From the NCBI GenBank assembly GCA_002105175.1, contig MCGE01000017.1, forward strand, positions 682,001-746,000: a stretch of 64,000 nucleotides of DNA. Direction: 5' to 3'. Shown here piece after piece: positions 48,298 through 60,642 of the stretch; position 1 is the stretch's first letter, and each line of letters begins with the position of its first letter. The position numbers and the translations under genes were made by a program. A model generated the notes under the pieces. The model was not told the DNA's origin. It was given only the letters and a program-made list of their open reading frames with translations, and made no database searches. Source of the DNA: Absidia repens (Eukaryota > Mucoromycota > Mucoromycetes > Mucorales > Cunninghamellaceae).

Positions 48298-49722
48298 TTA
48301 CGATGGAGTAGAGGTAGGGGGGATACCATTTGTAGGACTCGGAGAAGCTGGATTGGCAGCGATCTGTTGTTGTTGTGGTAGTGGTGGTGAGGGACTATCA
48401 CCAGCTGGTCCTTTTTGTACGATTTCGACATAGTTGGCAGGGAACATGCCCATGGTTCCATCCCGAAGTCGACCACGCCACCATTGACTGGGTGCATTTG
48501 TGTTGGGATCAGTTTTTGATAAGATAGCGACGATATCGCCCTTTTTCATGTTGAGTTCCATCGGTGATTCTGCAGTAAAGTCATAGGTAGCACGAGCAAA
48601 TTCTAATTTTGATGGGTCGATTTGTCCAGCAGCATCCGGCATACCCATCATTTGTTGTTGTTGTTGTTGCATATGTTGTTGCTGAAGTTGCTGATTGGAT
48701 GAAATGCGTTGAATCAGTTTGTGCATCAGATATGGAAGTCCCACCACCATAGCTAAAAAGAGCATCAAAGGTTTGCGAGACATCTTGGGAGCAGCAGGAG
48801 AAGAGGAGGAAGAGGCACCAGCTGTTTGTTCAAATTGTTGGAATTCAGCCAAGTTCATTTCCGCTCCAGCATCAGTTGCACGACCAGTAACCTTGTTAAA
48901 CAGTTTCTTGACCAGGCGATAAAGGGCAAAAATACTGAATACTTGGCCAAGATAAGATTTCAAATAGCCTAATTGTTCTGCTACGCCTACCATTGCCATG
49001 AAGCTGGAATGTGTTGCCATAAAAGTGGAGTCCAACATTTGTGCAAACCCGCCGAAGGCGCCGACGATTTGCTCAATGACTTCAAATGTAGCACGGGTAC
49101 CCATTTCCATTTGTTGTGTTAACCCAGGCTGATCTTCAGGACCACCCATACCATACATGCCCCCCATGCGATTGCCACCAAAGCGATTGTAGCCTCCATA
49201 GCCACCCATGCCACCGTACATGCTGCCGCCATAACCACCGTAGCCACCCATTCCGTAGCTGGATCCAAGGCCACCGTAGCTGCCATAGCCGCCATATCTA
49301 CTCGACATGCCTCCATAGGATGAGCCATAGCCGCCCATGCCGTAGCCACTTGTGCCATAGCCACTTGTGCCATAACCAGTCCCATAACCAGAACCATAGC
49401 CAGAGGTCCCATAACCAGAGGTCCCATAGCCAGTAGTTCCATATGCTAATTAGAAAGAATGAATTGAAAGTAAGCATTTCATAATGAAAGTAACAATTAC
49501 GTTATATTATACTGTATATTTCTACATACCACCAGTTCTGTTCATTGTGTTCATTGTGTTCATTGTTGTTGCAGACGAGCGATCAGGAATAGGGGGATGG
49601 GTAGAATCGTTTCCAGTAGCTGTTGCCGCAATAGCCGATGATGGATTAGTGATGGCGGATGAAGTGGTAGTTGTTGTTGACGTTCCGTTATTCACTTCCC
49701 AAGGTTTAGGAGGTGAAGGCAT
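48298..49722 (-). CDS. PEX13: Peroxin-13, docking complex of the peroxisomal importomer
   Basis: Two exons: 49722-49530 and 49445-48298; 446 residues. PEX13 is a peroxisomal membrane protein that, with PEX14, docks the import receptors PEX5/PEX7. Order of parts: Pro/Thr/Ser-rich start with KPWEVN (the PxPWE-type opening typical of PEX13), a long Tyr/Gly repeat region (residues about 65-155, YGTSGYG and GGYGGYGG units), the conserved helical membrane segment (TFEVIEQIVGAFGGFAQMLD, FSIFALYRLVKKLFNKVTG), a second hydrophobic segment (KPLMLFLAMVVGLPYLMHKLI), Gln-rich linker, and an SH3 domain (EFARATYDFTAES ... PSQWWRGRLRDGTMGMFPANYV), ending in a Pro/Ser tail. Family knowledge: the YG-rich region can form a selective meshwork in the pore. 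The His/Ser-rich frame on the opposite strand is a shadow of the repeats. Confidence 0.96.
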
Positions 49723-50370
49723 AATGTTGAAAGGAGAGTAGCGAAGAAAGAAAAAAAAAAAGAGGGAAGGTTAAGGAGAAAGCAAAAAGTAAATAAATGG
49801 GGGAAAGGGAAAATGACCTAAAAGTTTTTTTTTCCTTTTCACATGATGAATGAAAATATTTCATAGCAGGAGTTTGAATGAAGAAAATCAAATTCAAATG
49901 TGATTGGTCCCTCAGCTATTTTGGTTTTGAAATTCTACCTTTGCCTATTGTATCTAATATTTTCATTGTCAGCAACTTGTGTAAAATACAACAGCCCCAC
50001 ATGACTACTGTCAAGTAAATTGTATATATCAGGTAACTAAAATGGAGTGGGTGTTAGCATAATGCTTTTATATGCGGCGTTTTGAAATATTATGAATCAG
50101 TGACAGGGCGAGCCTCTACCAAAGAAAGATTAATGTGCGTGCTTTAAGATGTGTCGAGCAGAAATTAATTATGAATCAATATAACAAAAATAAAGAGGTC
50201 TGGAGATAGACCAAGTTTTTTCCTCAAAATAATATCTCCTAGGGTTTATCGTTGGTGTCATACACTGTGAATGATAATAACAAACAAAAACCATGATTCA
50301 GCCTAAAAAGGGTGACAGATTAGCGATTCTTTTCTCTTTTCTCTCTACTTTTTCTCTTCAACTTGCCATT
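49723..50370. promoter_or_regulatory. Divergent intergenic region PEX13 / YCP4-like
   Basis: 648 bp between outward-pointing starts with no supported ORF. The 50330-50365 segment before the YCP4-like ATG is C/T-rich. Confidence 0.35.
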
Positions 50371-51969
50371 ATGGACGATCAAAAACCAAAAATATACATT
50401 GTTCTTTATAGTTTGTATCATCACATCTATAAACTAGCTACGTCTATTGCTGAAGGTACGCAGTATAATCGACGACTTTTTCAGCTCTATTTTTTTTTTA
50501 AAAAAAATACTATTTATTGTGTGCAATTCCATTTTAGGTGCGGAAGCTAATGGATGTGAAGTGAAGATATTTCAGGTGAAGGAAACCCTATCAGAGGAAA
50601 TCCTCGGTAAAATGAAAGCTCCACCTAAACCTGATCTTCCTGTTATCACTGCTGCTCAATTGACCGAGGCCGATGGCATTTTGTTTGGCGTTCCCACACG
50701 TTTTGGGACCTTTCCTGCTCAAGTGAAAACGTAAAAAAAAAAAAAAAAAAGAATGATGGAAAGGTGTAAAATAGTACCATTCATGAAATTCAACTGATTT
50801 ATATTTCCACGTTACTATATCACTACAGATTGTTAGATGCAACGGGAAGTGTAAGTCTGGTCGGCATTTAAAATAATTTCAAATAGCATATTTACTATTT
50901 ACCCATTTTTTTCCTTGACAGTTATGGGCAAAAGGTAGTTTGGCACAAAAATTTGCAGGATTTTTTGTTTCGTGTGCTAGTCAGCATGGTGGATTCGTAG
51001 GTTTAGTCTAAAACACACAATATGAGGTTCGGACATGCGATTGATTTTCATTTTTTTTATTTTTTAGGAAACGTAAATAGCCACTATCCCTCAAAAAAAA
51101 AAAAAAAAAAAAAACCTCGATCCTGACTATCCTATTTTTTCCTCGATATTTTTTAGAACTGCTTTGACTGCTATCACTTACTTAGTGCATCATGGTATAA
51201 ACTTTGTACCGTTTGGGTACCCAAATCCGGTATGCTGCATTAAAAATAACACAAGCTTACTGAATTGCCAATCCCGATATCTTAATTTTTTTTTTTTTTT
51301 TTCTTGGCTTGTTTTACTTAGGCTCTTTTCGACAATACAAAAGTTATCTGCGGGTCACCTTACGGAGCCGGGACATCTACAAATGGGGATGGATCTCGTC
51401 AACCTATTGAAGATGAATTAAATATCGCCAAGCATCAAGGTGAAAACTTTGCGAAATTTTTAGCGACCTATCACCGGGGTGTAAAAAAACTCACGGCTGG
51501 AGGTGGTGTCAAGGAAGCCAAGTCACAACAGCAGCCAGCAGCAGGTAATGCACCTCCAACCTCATCGTCAACGACACCGCAAGCTGTTGGTACCGCTGCA
51601 GGGGCCACAACAGCTACAGCAGCAGGAGCAGGCGCCGTGGCTGCTGGTACAGCAGCAGGGAAGAAAAGTAATAATACCGGGGATCAATTATCAGGTGCAC
51701 CTCAACCGTCAACTGGTTCAGCAGCGCCAACTGAGCCATTGAATAAAAGTACCGGTCCGATATCACCAGCTCAGCCGCAACAACCACCCATATCTTCCGA
51801 TACAGCACAAGGACAAAAAGCGACACCTAATAAGGGACCATTGTCACAACAGCAACAACAAACACAACCATCAGCTGCCCCGCAACAAGAACAGGCAGCA
51901 CGCCAAGAGCCTACGAAGAAGAAGAAGGGATTGTGGTTCTGCTGTGGTAGCAAAGATGATTTAGATTAG
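50371..51969 (+). CDS. YCP4: YCP4-like flavodoxin-fold protein with lipid-anchor tail
   Basis: Seven exons: 50371-50455, 50538-50730, 50829-50850, 50922-50996, 51068-51072, 51157-51229, 51322-51969; 366 residues. The first 200 residues are a WrbA/PST2-type FMN domain ([58 protein letters not shown]), paralogous to the gene at 34402-35377. The remaining 165 residues are Ala/Gln/Pro/Thr-rich and disordered, ending [17 protein letters not shown]: a polybasic patch next to a Cys pair, a classic palmitoylation/plasma-membrane anchor. Yeast Ycp4 likewise carries a palmitoylated tail. Exon 5 is only five bases (GAAAC); it restores the codons for the conserved ETTALT motif and keeps the phase, so it is well supported despite its size. 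It is divergent from PEX13. Confidence 0.92.
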
Positions 51970-52344
51970 ATACGTTTGTTATTATTATTATTATTATTCA
52001 GTAATTTTTTAAATAAAGCGATTTGTTTTGTCCAATCCAGTCACATGCCCCCTCCCCCTTCCCTCATATTTGTCACAAAGGAAACCGTACTCTAGACATT
52101 GCCCAATGCGCCACATTAAATAACACCACCTTTTCCGGCATACATGATTAATATTATTATTATTATTATTATTACTTTGATTTCTAAAATCCATGAAGTA
52201 TTTTATTATGAAGACAAAAATAAAGAGTATCAAATAATGAAGAATATTTACAAATGAATAAAGATAAAGAGATGTATAATAAGATCTATGAATATGACTA
52301 AGGAAATGGATGAGTAAACACTAGAGGGAGAGAAATCTAAAATT
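51970..52344. other. Convergent 3' region YCP4-like / MSS4
   Basis: Overlapping 3' flanks of two convergent genes with two TTA/AAT microsatellites (about 51977-51999 and 52149-52173) and AATAAA motifs on both strands. No gene. Confidence 0.45.
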
Positions 52345-52506
52345 CTAAACATGATGATATCGGATCGCTTTTTTCATGTAGTCCAAGAACCGTTGACCGT
52401 AGAGTTTCGGAGGCACAGAAGAGATTGTATTCTACAAAAGAAAGAAAGAAGGATTTGTTAAATAAAATCGATGGTATCAATTTCTTCCCGCCCCGTCCCT
52501 CCCCTC

Positions 52507-52541
<35 letters not shown>

Positions 52542-55102
52542 TCACCTTATCTTGAGTGATGCTTTTCCAAATATGTTCCGTCTTTTTCACAAGGCTGTAA
52601 GGGGTTAGAATATCGATCACACCAATATAATAGAGAAGATCTGTATCCTCATCATTCATGTTGCTACTTTGAAACCCGCCGTTGTCAGCATAAAATATGC
52701 ACCGTCGTCTTCTATAATTTTTATGAAAAGGAAAATTAGAATTTTTTTTTTCAGAATCATTGCCGATGGAATTTTCTTCTTCTTTTTTCATACGTACTCC
52801 TGTGATGGTGTGGTTGATAGTTGCGAATCAGCCACCAAGGGAAGGGCAGTATACTTGATAGCTTTGAATTTTTGTTGCTTGGATGGTATATGCTCCAGGT
52901 CAAGATGATGAGTCTATGAATCAAACACCTCAAAGAGGTCCAGATAAGGATTAGTGCCAGCCCCCCCCCTTTTTTTTTTCTTATTACCTCGACAAGTTGA
53001 AGTCGTTGATGAAATCGTTCGTCATTTTTTCTTTTGATCCCATGAATACCAATAAGTAAGCTATAGTCCATAATATTTAACTTTATCAAAGCCTAGGGCA
53101 AATAACAAGGCACAGTTAGAATGAGTTCCAACACTTTTTGCGATTTCCATTGCTACTAAACTTACATCAATATCCTTCTCCAATTGAGAGACGAGTAAGC
53201 GACGTTTTTCAGGACCCAGTTCCAGATGCCTTCCCAGCTTGACCCAATTCAAATCCTTCATAACCGCATCAGGGTTCCTGTCCACTTCAGCTTCAGGGGT
53301 GAATCGTCCAAAAGTAGATCCTTTCAAATCATATATTTCATGCACATTCTTGTTGGAAGGAAACACATTACCCATCACCACAAAATGTATTTTTCGCCCG
53401 CGTGGTAGCTTAATGCGATGAAGACCATAAATACGACACAACAGTGTATTTGGATTTCTTTTGACATGCTATCCATTAATAAAACAAATAGAAAGATGAG
53501 ATTCCATGCTTCTCGTTTCCTTTTTTTTTTTTTTCTTACATCGTAATAATCCAATAGGATGTTCCGCATAAATACATGTTCTGAGCGATGAATGGTCTTG
53601 ATAATAAATCGATAATCTCGAGAATAATAAAAGAAACTTCCACTTTTCCCTGGCGAGCCAAGTTCCGAGAGTATGTATTTGTGTGTCAATGACATCTAGA
53701 TGTTATTAAATAGATAAAAACGACGAGATGGAGGTGAGCTGAGAGACATTGTTTCTGTACCATTATTATTAACCAGTCCTTACCAAGTAATCAGCAGCAT
53801 CAATATGGAATATTTCTCGAAGATGACGAAAGACCCATGGTGCATAATCCTTGAATTTGAAGTCATATTTCACTCCTGGAGTAAGTTCATTGCCAGTCCT
53901 AAGTTAATATAAAGAAGTTGCTGAGTTACAGTTTTTTTTTCATTTTTTTTTTTTTTTCATTTAGCTCTTACACGTCAAACACCAACTTGTGTGCAGCAGT
54001 AAAATCATATTTGTTTGGGTCCCGTCGTACCTTGGCTGAGACTCGTCCCACTGCAATTCTAATTCCTGTCAACATATCATATCTAAAGTCAACCATCCCC
54101 GTATAAACAATGAATAATAATAGAAAGGAGAAGTATATGTGAGTCACTGATCATCCGTTATAATTTTTTTTATCCTACTTGCATTAATTGATAATTCCGG
54201 TGACCTTCAGCGATCCTGGTACCAATTCGCACATGGTCTTCTTCATCATCCGTATCCGCATAATGCTTCCGTCGCCTTGATCGCCGAGCAGCACGCCTAG
54301 CTGCAATTTCTGCCTCCAAGACTGCCTCTTCCTCATCATCCAAATGGCCCAGATCAATTTTCGACACAGATCCAGTAGCTGTCGAAGTGGTGCTTGTGTT
54401 AGCAGGGCTTGAATGAGTATAATCAGCATGAGCAGCAGCATTCACCCTGGTGTTCGGAATCATTGATGATGAGCGTTGAGAAGATAAACAAAATATTGTT
54501 GAATTGTTTGTGTCGGTGTTAGATGCGGTCGGTGACCGACGACAATAGTCATCATCGCCAGTTTCGATAAGTGCATAGTGAGCAGGAGGGTGTAGGGTTT
54601 TGTTGGTCACATTGATCGATTTCTGTATCGTTTGTAAGTTTGCACTTGGTAGACGATCATCGAGAATAGGAATGATTTGGGTAGCTGTGGAAGTGGAGGG
54701 AGATACGGTCATTGGTGATATTGAAGTTGAACCAAAATAATCCGTGCTGAGGATATTGTCGGGACGATAATGATCTTGTTTGTTGGGAGAGGTGGTCAAA
54801 GTGTTTTGGTAAGACACAGATTCATTTCCCAGCAAAGTAGAAGATGAAGCATCATCAGAAGTGCCACATGTCAGGTCGGAGAGTTCTTGATAGTGCTTCG
54901 TCTTGACAGGTGTATCGTTAACAGCAGATGCATATCGTTGTTGTTGTTCAAGGCGACAAAGAGCTGACATTGGATCATGAGTTGGGAAATGATGATTGTG
55001 TTGTTGAGCAGTAATAACAGTTGAGGTGATTTCGCCACAGTCAAGTTTTTCATGTAATGTTTGTGTTGCACAAGTGGAAAGAGGCATGACTGACATAAAC
55101 AA
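52345..55102 (-). CDS. MSS4: Type I PI4P 5-kinase (MSS4-like)
   Basis: Nine exons: 55102-54183, 54082-53972, 53898-53784, 53695-53540, 53468-53166, 53092-52988, 52913-52798, 52711-52546, 52431-52345; 692 residues. This kinase makes PI(4,5)P2 at the plasma membrane, controlling actin and endocytosis. The N-terminal 290 residues are low-complexity, ending with a basic [12 protein letters not shown] patch; the kinase domain begins [19 protein letters not shown] and shows [55 protein letters not shown] (about 480-489), [12 protein letters not shown] (about 542-553) and the activation-loop/tail block [15 protein letters not shown], which fix it as type I rather than FAB1. Intron 1 starts GCAAGT; using it restores the conserved NYxLIYDML junction, whereas the adjacent GT would break the frame. 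Intron 8 carries a run of about 30 A/T. Confidence 0.95.
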
Positions 55103-55511
55103 GAAAAAAAGAGAAGGTAATAAAGTAATAAAAATACTTCAATCTCTATCTAAAGATCAAGAAAAATGAAGTAGGATCCTTCTTTTGGTAATCCGACCAC
55201 TTGCTAATTTCTATCAATGGGACAAGCAAATGGTGTATAGGGAAAGAACAGAAGAGAGAAAAAAGGGGAAATCTAATGTCACAGACAAAAACAAAAAAAA
55301 TTCAAAGGCCGTCGTTTGATTTTCATGGAAGGCTTTATTGCATATGTGTATATTTGAAAATAAAAAAATAATAATAGTGATAATAAAAGTAAATAATAAA
55401 AAACAGCCCAAATCAAATAAATCAACCAGTTGAAACTAACTACAATATGATATATAAGCAAACTAAGGATACTAAGCTTCATAAACTACTTCACCGTGCC
55501 AACTTTCATAT

Positions 55512-56335
55512 TCATTCTTCGTGTTTTGCCAAATGATAAATCAATGCTTGCAATGAGCCGAAGCCTTGATCATGTTGACAATTGGTGACAAAGCATTGGA
55601 ATAATTTTTCCTTGGGATGACTAGTATTGATATGATGTAGTGTTTGCGTTTTCTTTGCAAATTCTTCTTTGCAACCAGGACAGACCAGTGGGTTATAGTG
55701 GGCCGAAAGTCGTTTCACCATATCATCTTTCAATTTAGCCCCGCGTTGTGTTGTCTTGATTTCCTTTGGTTTGGATGTGGTGATAATAATGCTACACAAT
55801 AAAGACGAGAAAGTAGGCGTTAATACTGGTGAAGAGAAGAAAATCTTTTACCCTTTTTCACTGTGAATGCTTCTATAGTTTATACTTACTTGTCCTTGAC
55901 CTTGCTGAACGAATGCGCGGCCCGTAAATGATATTGAAGTCCAGGTCTACTAGAAAATCCTTGACCACACGATTTATCCATGCAGACATAGCCATTTTGT
56001 CCCTTGTGATGTTCTCGGTAGTGTGCTTCAGTTCCAGTGCGGGTATTTCCTTGATGATCACATAGAGGACATAATGTGGGTGGGCATGATTGATCCATAA
56101 GCTGATTGATTAAAGCGGCAGTTTGAGCAGGGCTATTGCCTGGCTTTCCATTTGTCTCCAGTCTTGTCGTCATTGCTGGTCTTCCTCTTGATCTATATCG
56201 TAAAAAAACAATAAAATAAAACAATAAAAGTACTGATTAGTATGGGATTGCGATTTATTTATTTATTCATCCAAAAGAGAGTCGAATAATAATAAAAAGT
56301 AACATTGTTCACTACCTTTTTTGTTCAGCCTTCAT
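55512..56335 (-). CDS. Four-C2H2 zinc-finger protein with AT-hook-like start
   Basis: Three exons: 56335-56316, 56192-55890, 55791-55512; 200 residues. The N-terminus MKAEQKRSRGRPAM contains an RGRP core like an AT hook. Four C2H2-type fingers follow, in two pairs: CPLCDHQGN...HYREHH, CMDKSCGQGF...HLRAAH, then CPGCKEEF...HINTSH and CFVTNCQHDQGF...HLAKH. The second and fourth have a longer Cys-Cys spacing (C-x4-C). The layout suggests a nuclear DNA- or RNA-binding protein. I recognise no named orthologue. The gene is in tandem with MSS4, 410 bp upstream of it on the same strand. Confidence 0.75.
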
Positions 56336-56563
56336 TGTGAGTTGTGTTGGAATGTTTTAGTATTGTTTATAATGAATATATATATAAAGAGAAAAAGAAG
56401 ACACACAAAAAAAAAAAAAAAAAAAAATATTCAAAGGGGTGGCCGCTTTTTCCGATTCGGAGTACCAAACTATTCTAAAGTAGGGAATGAATTTTTTTTT
56501 TTATTCACGTAATATGATATAGTAAAATAAAAAAAATCTATAATAAATAATGCAAAATGTATT

Positions 56564-58064
56564 CTACAAGAAGGGAGTACTAGATGAAATGGATACACGG
56601 GAAGACAAATCATCGGATTCAGAGCTTGTTGGTTTTGAAGGCCTCAGTTTGCTCTGACCCGAATTCGCCACGTCCAAGGAAGCTTCCCACAGTTTCCACA
56701 TCATATCCGCCAAGCCATTAAACCCTACCATAGCCACCTTTCGACTAGCCATTTCACAAGCAAACTTGAGTGCCGTTAATGTATTGACTTTTCGACATAG
56801 ACAAAAGATAATCCCGGCAATAAATGTGTCCCCGGCGCCAACAGAGTCTACTACCGTGTGCACTGGAAGAGCCGACGCATGAAGTATTTCACCATCACTT
56901 GCTAAACAAGTTGCACCACCTTCTCCCCAAGTACAAAACAAGGTCGCCCTAATTGAAGAAAAATTATAAGTTATACTTTCCTTGGGCCTTGTCACGTATA
57001 ATTTCAAATACTTACCCGGATTTACATTGTGGCTGAATATATCGTAAAAAATCGCTTGGATGGTGGTACTGTCGAGTTTGAGCAAAAAGTTTCGAAAAAA
57101 AGACAACATCACCCTAGATACACGAAGATGTATAAAGCTAAGTAACAGTGGTAGATCATCATGCGTATACGCTACTACTTGCCTTTGAGAGTAATAAATC
57201 AATATCAGGTCGATCAGGTTTTTCGAGTTCAACTGAAATGATGAGTTGAGATCGCCATCCTTCTTGTGCCGACTTTGATTCCAACCAGTCAATTTGTTCC
57301 ACTACGTTATAAATATTTCGACCTTCAAAATGAACCCATGAATACGGCGCCTGTCTATCAGAAAATGCCATGGTTTTGCTAATGCTTGCCACGTCAAATT
57401 TTCGAATAAATTCTTCTTTGGTAAGATCGGTTGTTCTACAAGTCATTGAATGATCATAATGAGTAAACAAGAGTTAGTGCTACTCGGCAGTAAACTTACT
57501 TGTTGCATGAGATGATTGTCCTCGAGCCAGAGGTCGCACTTTGAATAATATAGGACGAAGGGATAGGTGTCTTCCGATGAATACATGCTTTGCTTTTGAT
57601 GCCCATTTCTTCTAAAGTGGACACGAGTTGACTAGAAAATAAACACAGTGAGACATGTGATCAATTTCATTTCATTTAATAATAATATATATATATATAT
57701 AGATATACCTGGAAGCTTCTTTGGAGCCCAAACAAGACATGACGTGGGGCGTCAATCGAGGAAATTGAGAGAGTACTTCTGCTGTATTGTAAATATTGCC
57801 ACCATTTCGCTGTTCCATATCCTTTGCACGTATTTTGGTATCTTCCTTTGGATAATCGTCCATGTAGAGGATTGTATCCTGGTATATCTGTCCAACGAGA
57901 AGAACGTGTATTGTTGTGGGTGCTGGTGCTGTCGAGCTGGTGGCAGATGAGGAGGATGTGCTCTGAGTGAGGCGAGGAAAAGTTGGCTTTTCCGTTGAAG
58001 TTGGTGGAAGGTTCGATGGATCGTCAGATGTAGTACGAAAATTTCCTCGATTGAATGAGAACAT
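56564..58064 (-). CDS. pfkB-family sugar kinase, ketohexokinase-like
   Basis: Five exons: 58064-57709, 57631-57500, 57435-57183, 57113-57016, 56948-56564; 407 residues. A PfkB/ribokinase fold: VLLVGQIYQDTILYMDDYP at the substrate side, RNGGNIYNTAEVLSQF (first signature), SYIIQSATSGSRTIISC, and the second signature VVDSVGAGDTFIAGIIF with catalytic Asp near residue 320. The arrangement is nearest to ketohexokinase (fructose 1-kinase), but the sugar cannot be proven. N-terminal 50 residues and C-terminal 35 residues are Ser/Thr-rich extensions. Intron 3 begins GCAAGT: AAG then GCAAGT is the only junction that avoids an immediate stop. It is divergent from the glycosyltransferase gene. Confidence 0.9.
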
Positions 58065-58805
58065 GATGAGACGGCGGATAGTCGTTTGCTGATCTAATAA
58101 GGGAAAACAAGAAAAAAGAAAAGAAGCTACTTGCTAATAATGTAAAATTGAATCCCCGTATGCCTCTTTCCACACATGATCATTTTCGGGGAGCGAGGAA
58201 CCTTTTCAAATCCCGATATGCTCATCAGGGCTTTTACACAACGCGGGTAATTTCATTAGATATTTTTGCGCTCCTGCTAATATCAATTGGCATCTGCTCC
58301 TTTTTCTTTATTTATTAACCCCCTTTAACTAAGCACTGCACTGTGCTGCACAATACTCTATGTTGCATCTCGGTGGAATAGTTTAACAGATGACCGGGTA
58401 AACTTTTATCTTTAACGTTTTAGAACCATTCGGCAGCTATGTCATTTTTGTTTTACCATGCCCTCATTGAAGGGTATATAAACACACATACGTTTTTAAT
58501 TAGAACAAAAGTAAGAAATAAATGCTGTATATTTTATAAAAAAAAAAAATTCACCAAATATCCTACAGGTAATTGGCTTCACCTGTTCATGGATTTTTTG
58601 CTATAATATTCTATACCGTATTTCTCTTTGTTCTTTCCATGACAGATATTACTTCACTCAGAAAAATAATAGGAGGTGTTATTTCAGCCAATCAATCCTT
58701 TTACATGTTCCTTCCTTTGCATAAAGCCGATTTGCGCCAACGTCATTTTCACTTCTTTCTTTTCTTTCTCTCTTCCTTGGTTTACTTTTGCTTTGCTCTT
58801 AAAAA
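58065..58805. promoter_or_regulatory. Divergent intergenic region sugar kinase / glycosyltransferase
   Basis: 741 bp between starts. A TATA-like GGTATATAAACAC lies at 58473-58485 on the plus strand, well placed for a glycosyltransferase transcript with a long 5' UTR. No supported ORF. Confidence 0.4.
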
Positions 58806-59521
58806 ATGATTCCTTTTTTGCTATGTTTTATGATTATATTGTGTAGTCAATTGATCACGACCGAGGCTGCCATGATCCATCCACAGTTGGATTTTCGAAC
58901 GCCGAAGAAAGTAGGATTTGGGGCGGTGGGTGGGGGTTCCTCACATTATTTTTGGGTGTTGGAAATCCTTCAAGAATTAACAGGTCGCGGGCATGAGGCA
59001 ACATTGTTTACAAGAGTAAAATGCATATCACGTTCACTGATTTTTATTTTTATCTCTTCCTTCTCACTCCTTTTATATTTTGATTTTATAGAGTGACTCA
59101 CTTCGGTTTGCAAACGATTATCAAGGTATTCAGACTCACTCAGTAGGAGGGGATTTTAATTTTGTGGCCAGTCAGGATAATGCAACAGTCAAAGTACACA
59201 TGCAACATCGACCACCCAATCCTGATCGATTTATTCGTCGTGTTATGCCATCCCTTCTTTCAAATTATTCAGATGGTAAAAAATTGACACTTTATGATAC
59301 GGCAATATAGGCTCCTAACGTTCACTCTTCCTTACTTATTCATTAGAATATCTTGAATTTGAAAGAACTATCAAAAATAATAAAATGGATATCATGCTAT
59401 GTGATATATTTGCTCTGGCGTGTATTGATGCGGCCACAAAAGCCAATATTCCGTTGATTACCACCTCAACAATGACCTATTCACAAGGTAAAATTGGTTA
59501 TTTTAAAAATTCCGCTTTGGT

Positions 59522-59553
<32 letters not shown>

Positions 59554-60642
59554 GGATCCTCTCCAGATTCTCGACCTAGTTATATCAGCAATGTCATTCC
59601 TTCCTTCAATAATCCCACAATTGAAACCATGACACTGTGGGAAAGATTTCAGTATCTTTTCTATAGATACTACATCCCCTTTCGGATTCATCAAGTAGGA
59701 CTACCATCTCATGACTTTCAAAAACAGCGCGGGATTCCCCTGACAGCCACACTCGACAGTGTTCACACTCAGCATGCCATGAAACTGATCAACAATATGT
59801 TTGGACTAGAAGCCGCCAGACCTATGGGTCCATTGGTACAATTAGTTGGGCCTATTTTGCGACACCAGTATTTTGAACTCACGCCTGATATGATGACCTT
59901 CCTAGATGCTCATGACCGTGTCGCCTATATTGCCTTTGGCCAACACGCGGTGCCTACTGAAGAAGACACAACCTTTCTGGTGACAGCACTGTATTATTTA
60001 TTGGAGCAAGGCTACCTGGACGGCATTCTTTGGGCGTCTGGAAAACACCACCCTATACCACATTTTCCTTCTTCCGGAAATACCACCAAGGATATTCTGG
60101 TGACTGGCTGGGCTCCACAGTTTGCGATATTACAACACCCATCCACAGGTCTCTTTGTCACGCATGGTGGTGCTGGATCTGTCCATGAAGGTTTATTCAA
60201 CAAGGTCCCGTTGTTTGTGTATCCATTTTTTGGCGATCAACCTTTGACTGCACGACTTGTACGCCAATTGCAACTAGGGGATTACATTGATACTTCTGGT
60301 ATGCAATACACTGACGCAGTTTTGACACAACTGATTGAACGAATGCAAGCGGTGTTAACGGATCACTCGATTCACAAGGCTGTTCTCCATTATGGTAATG
60401 CTGTGCAGGTACGGTCACTTCATGCTGTACATCGTGGTGCGGATTTGGTAGAGGAAGCCATCTTTGGTGCAATTGACGGTACATTACCTCATTTGGCAGA
60501 CGTTGGGGATCGGCTTGGGTGGTTCAAGAAATACAATATCGATCTGCTTATGGTAGTATTGGTTGGCTTTGGTGTACTTTGGTGGATACAACGCAAACTT
60601 TCTGGGATGGTTAGAGTGACAAGAAAAATGAAAACAATTTAG
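58806..60642 (+). CDS. Membrane-bound UDP-glycosyltransferase (GT1, UGT type)
   Basis: Four exons: 58806-59015, 59092-59275, 59347-59487, 59567-60642; 536 residues. A signal peptide (PFLLCFMIILCSQLI) leads into a GT-B fold with GSSHYFWVLEILQELTGRGH near the acceptor site and the C-terminal donor-binding signature WAPQFAILQHPSTGLFVTHG followed by GAGSVHEGLFNKVPLFVYPF and FGDQPLTA. A single transmembrane helix near the end (LLMVVLVGFGVLWWI) and a basic tail (RVTRKMKT) give the topology of animal UGTs, with the catalytic part in the ER lumen. Such enzymes attach a sugar from a UDP-sugar to small lipophilic acceptors or sterols. The acceptor is unknown. Intron 3 holds a run of about 30 T before its acceptor. 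Vertebrate UGTs usually read FGDQ; here the same FGDQ is kept. Confidence 0.92.

Noticed and set aside
49116..49436. His/Cys/Ser-rich open frame opposite PEX13
   Set aside because: It is the complement of the Tyr/Gly repeat region of PEX13; the repeat makes every frame open.
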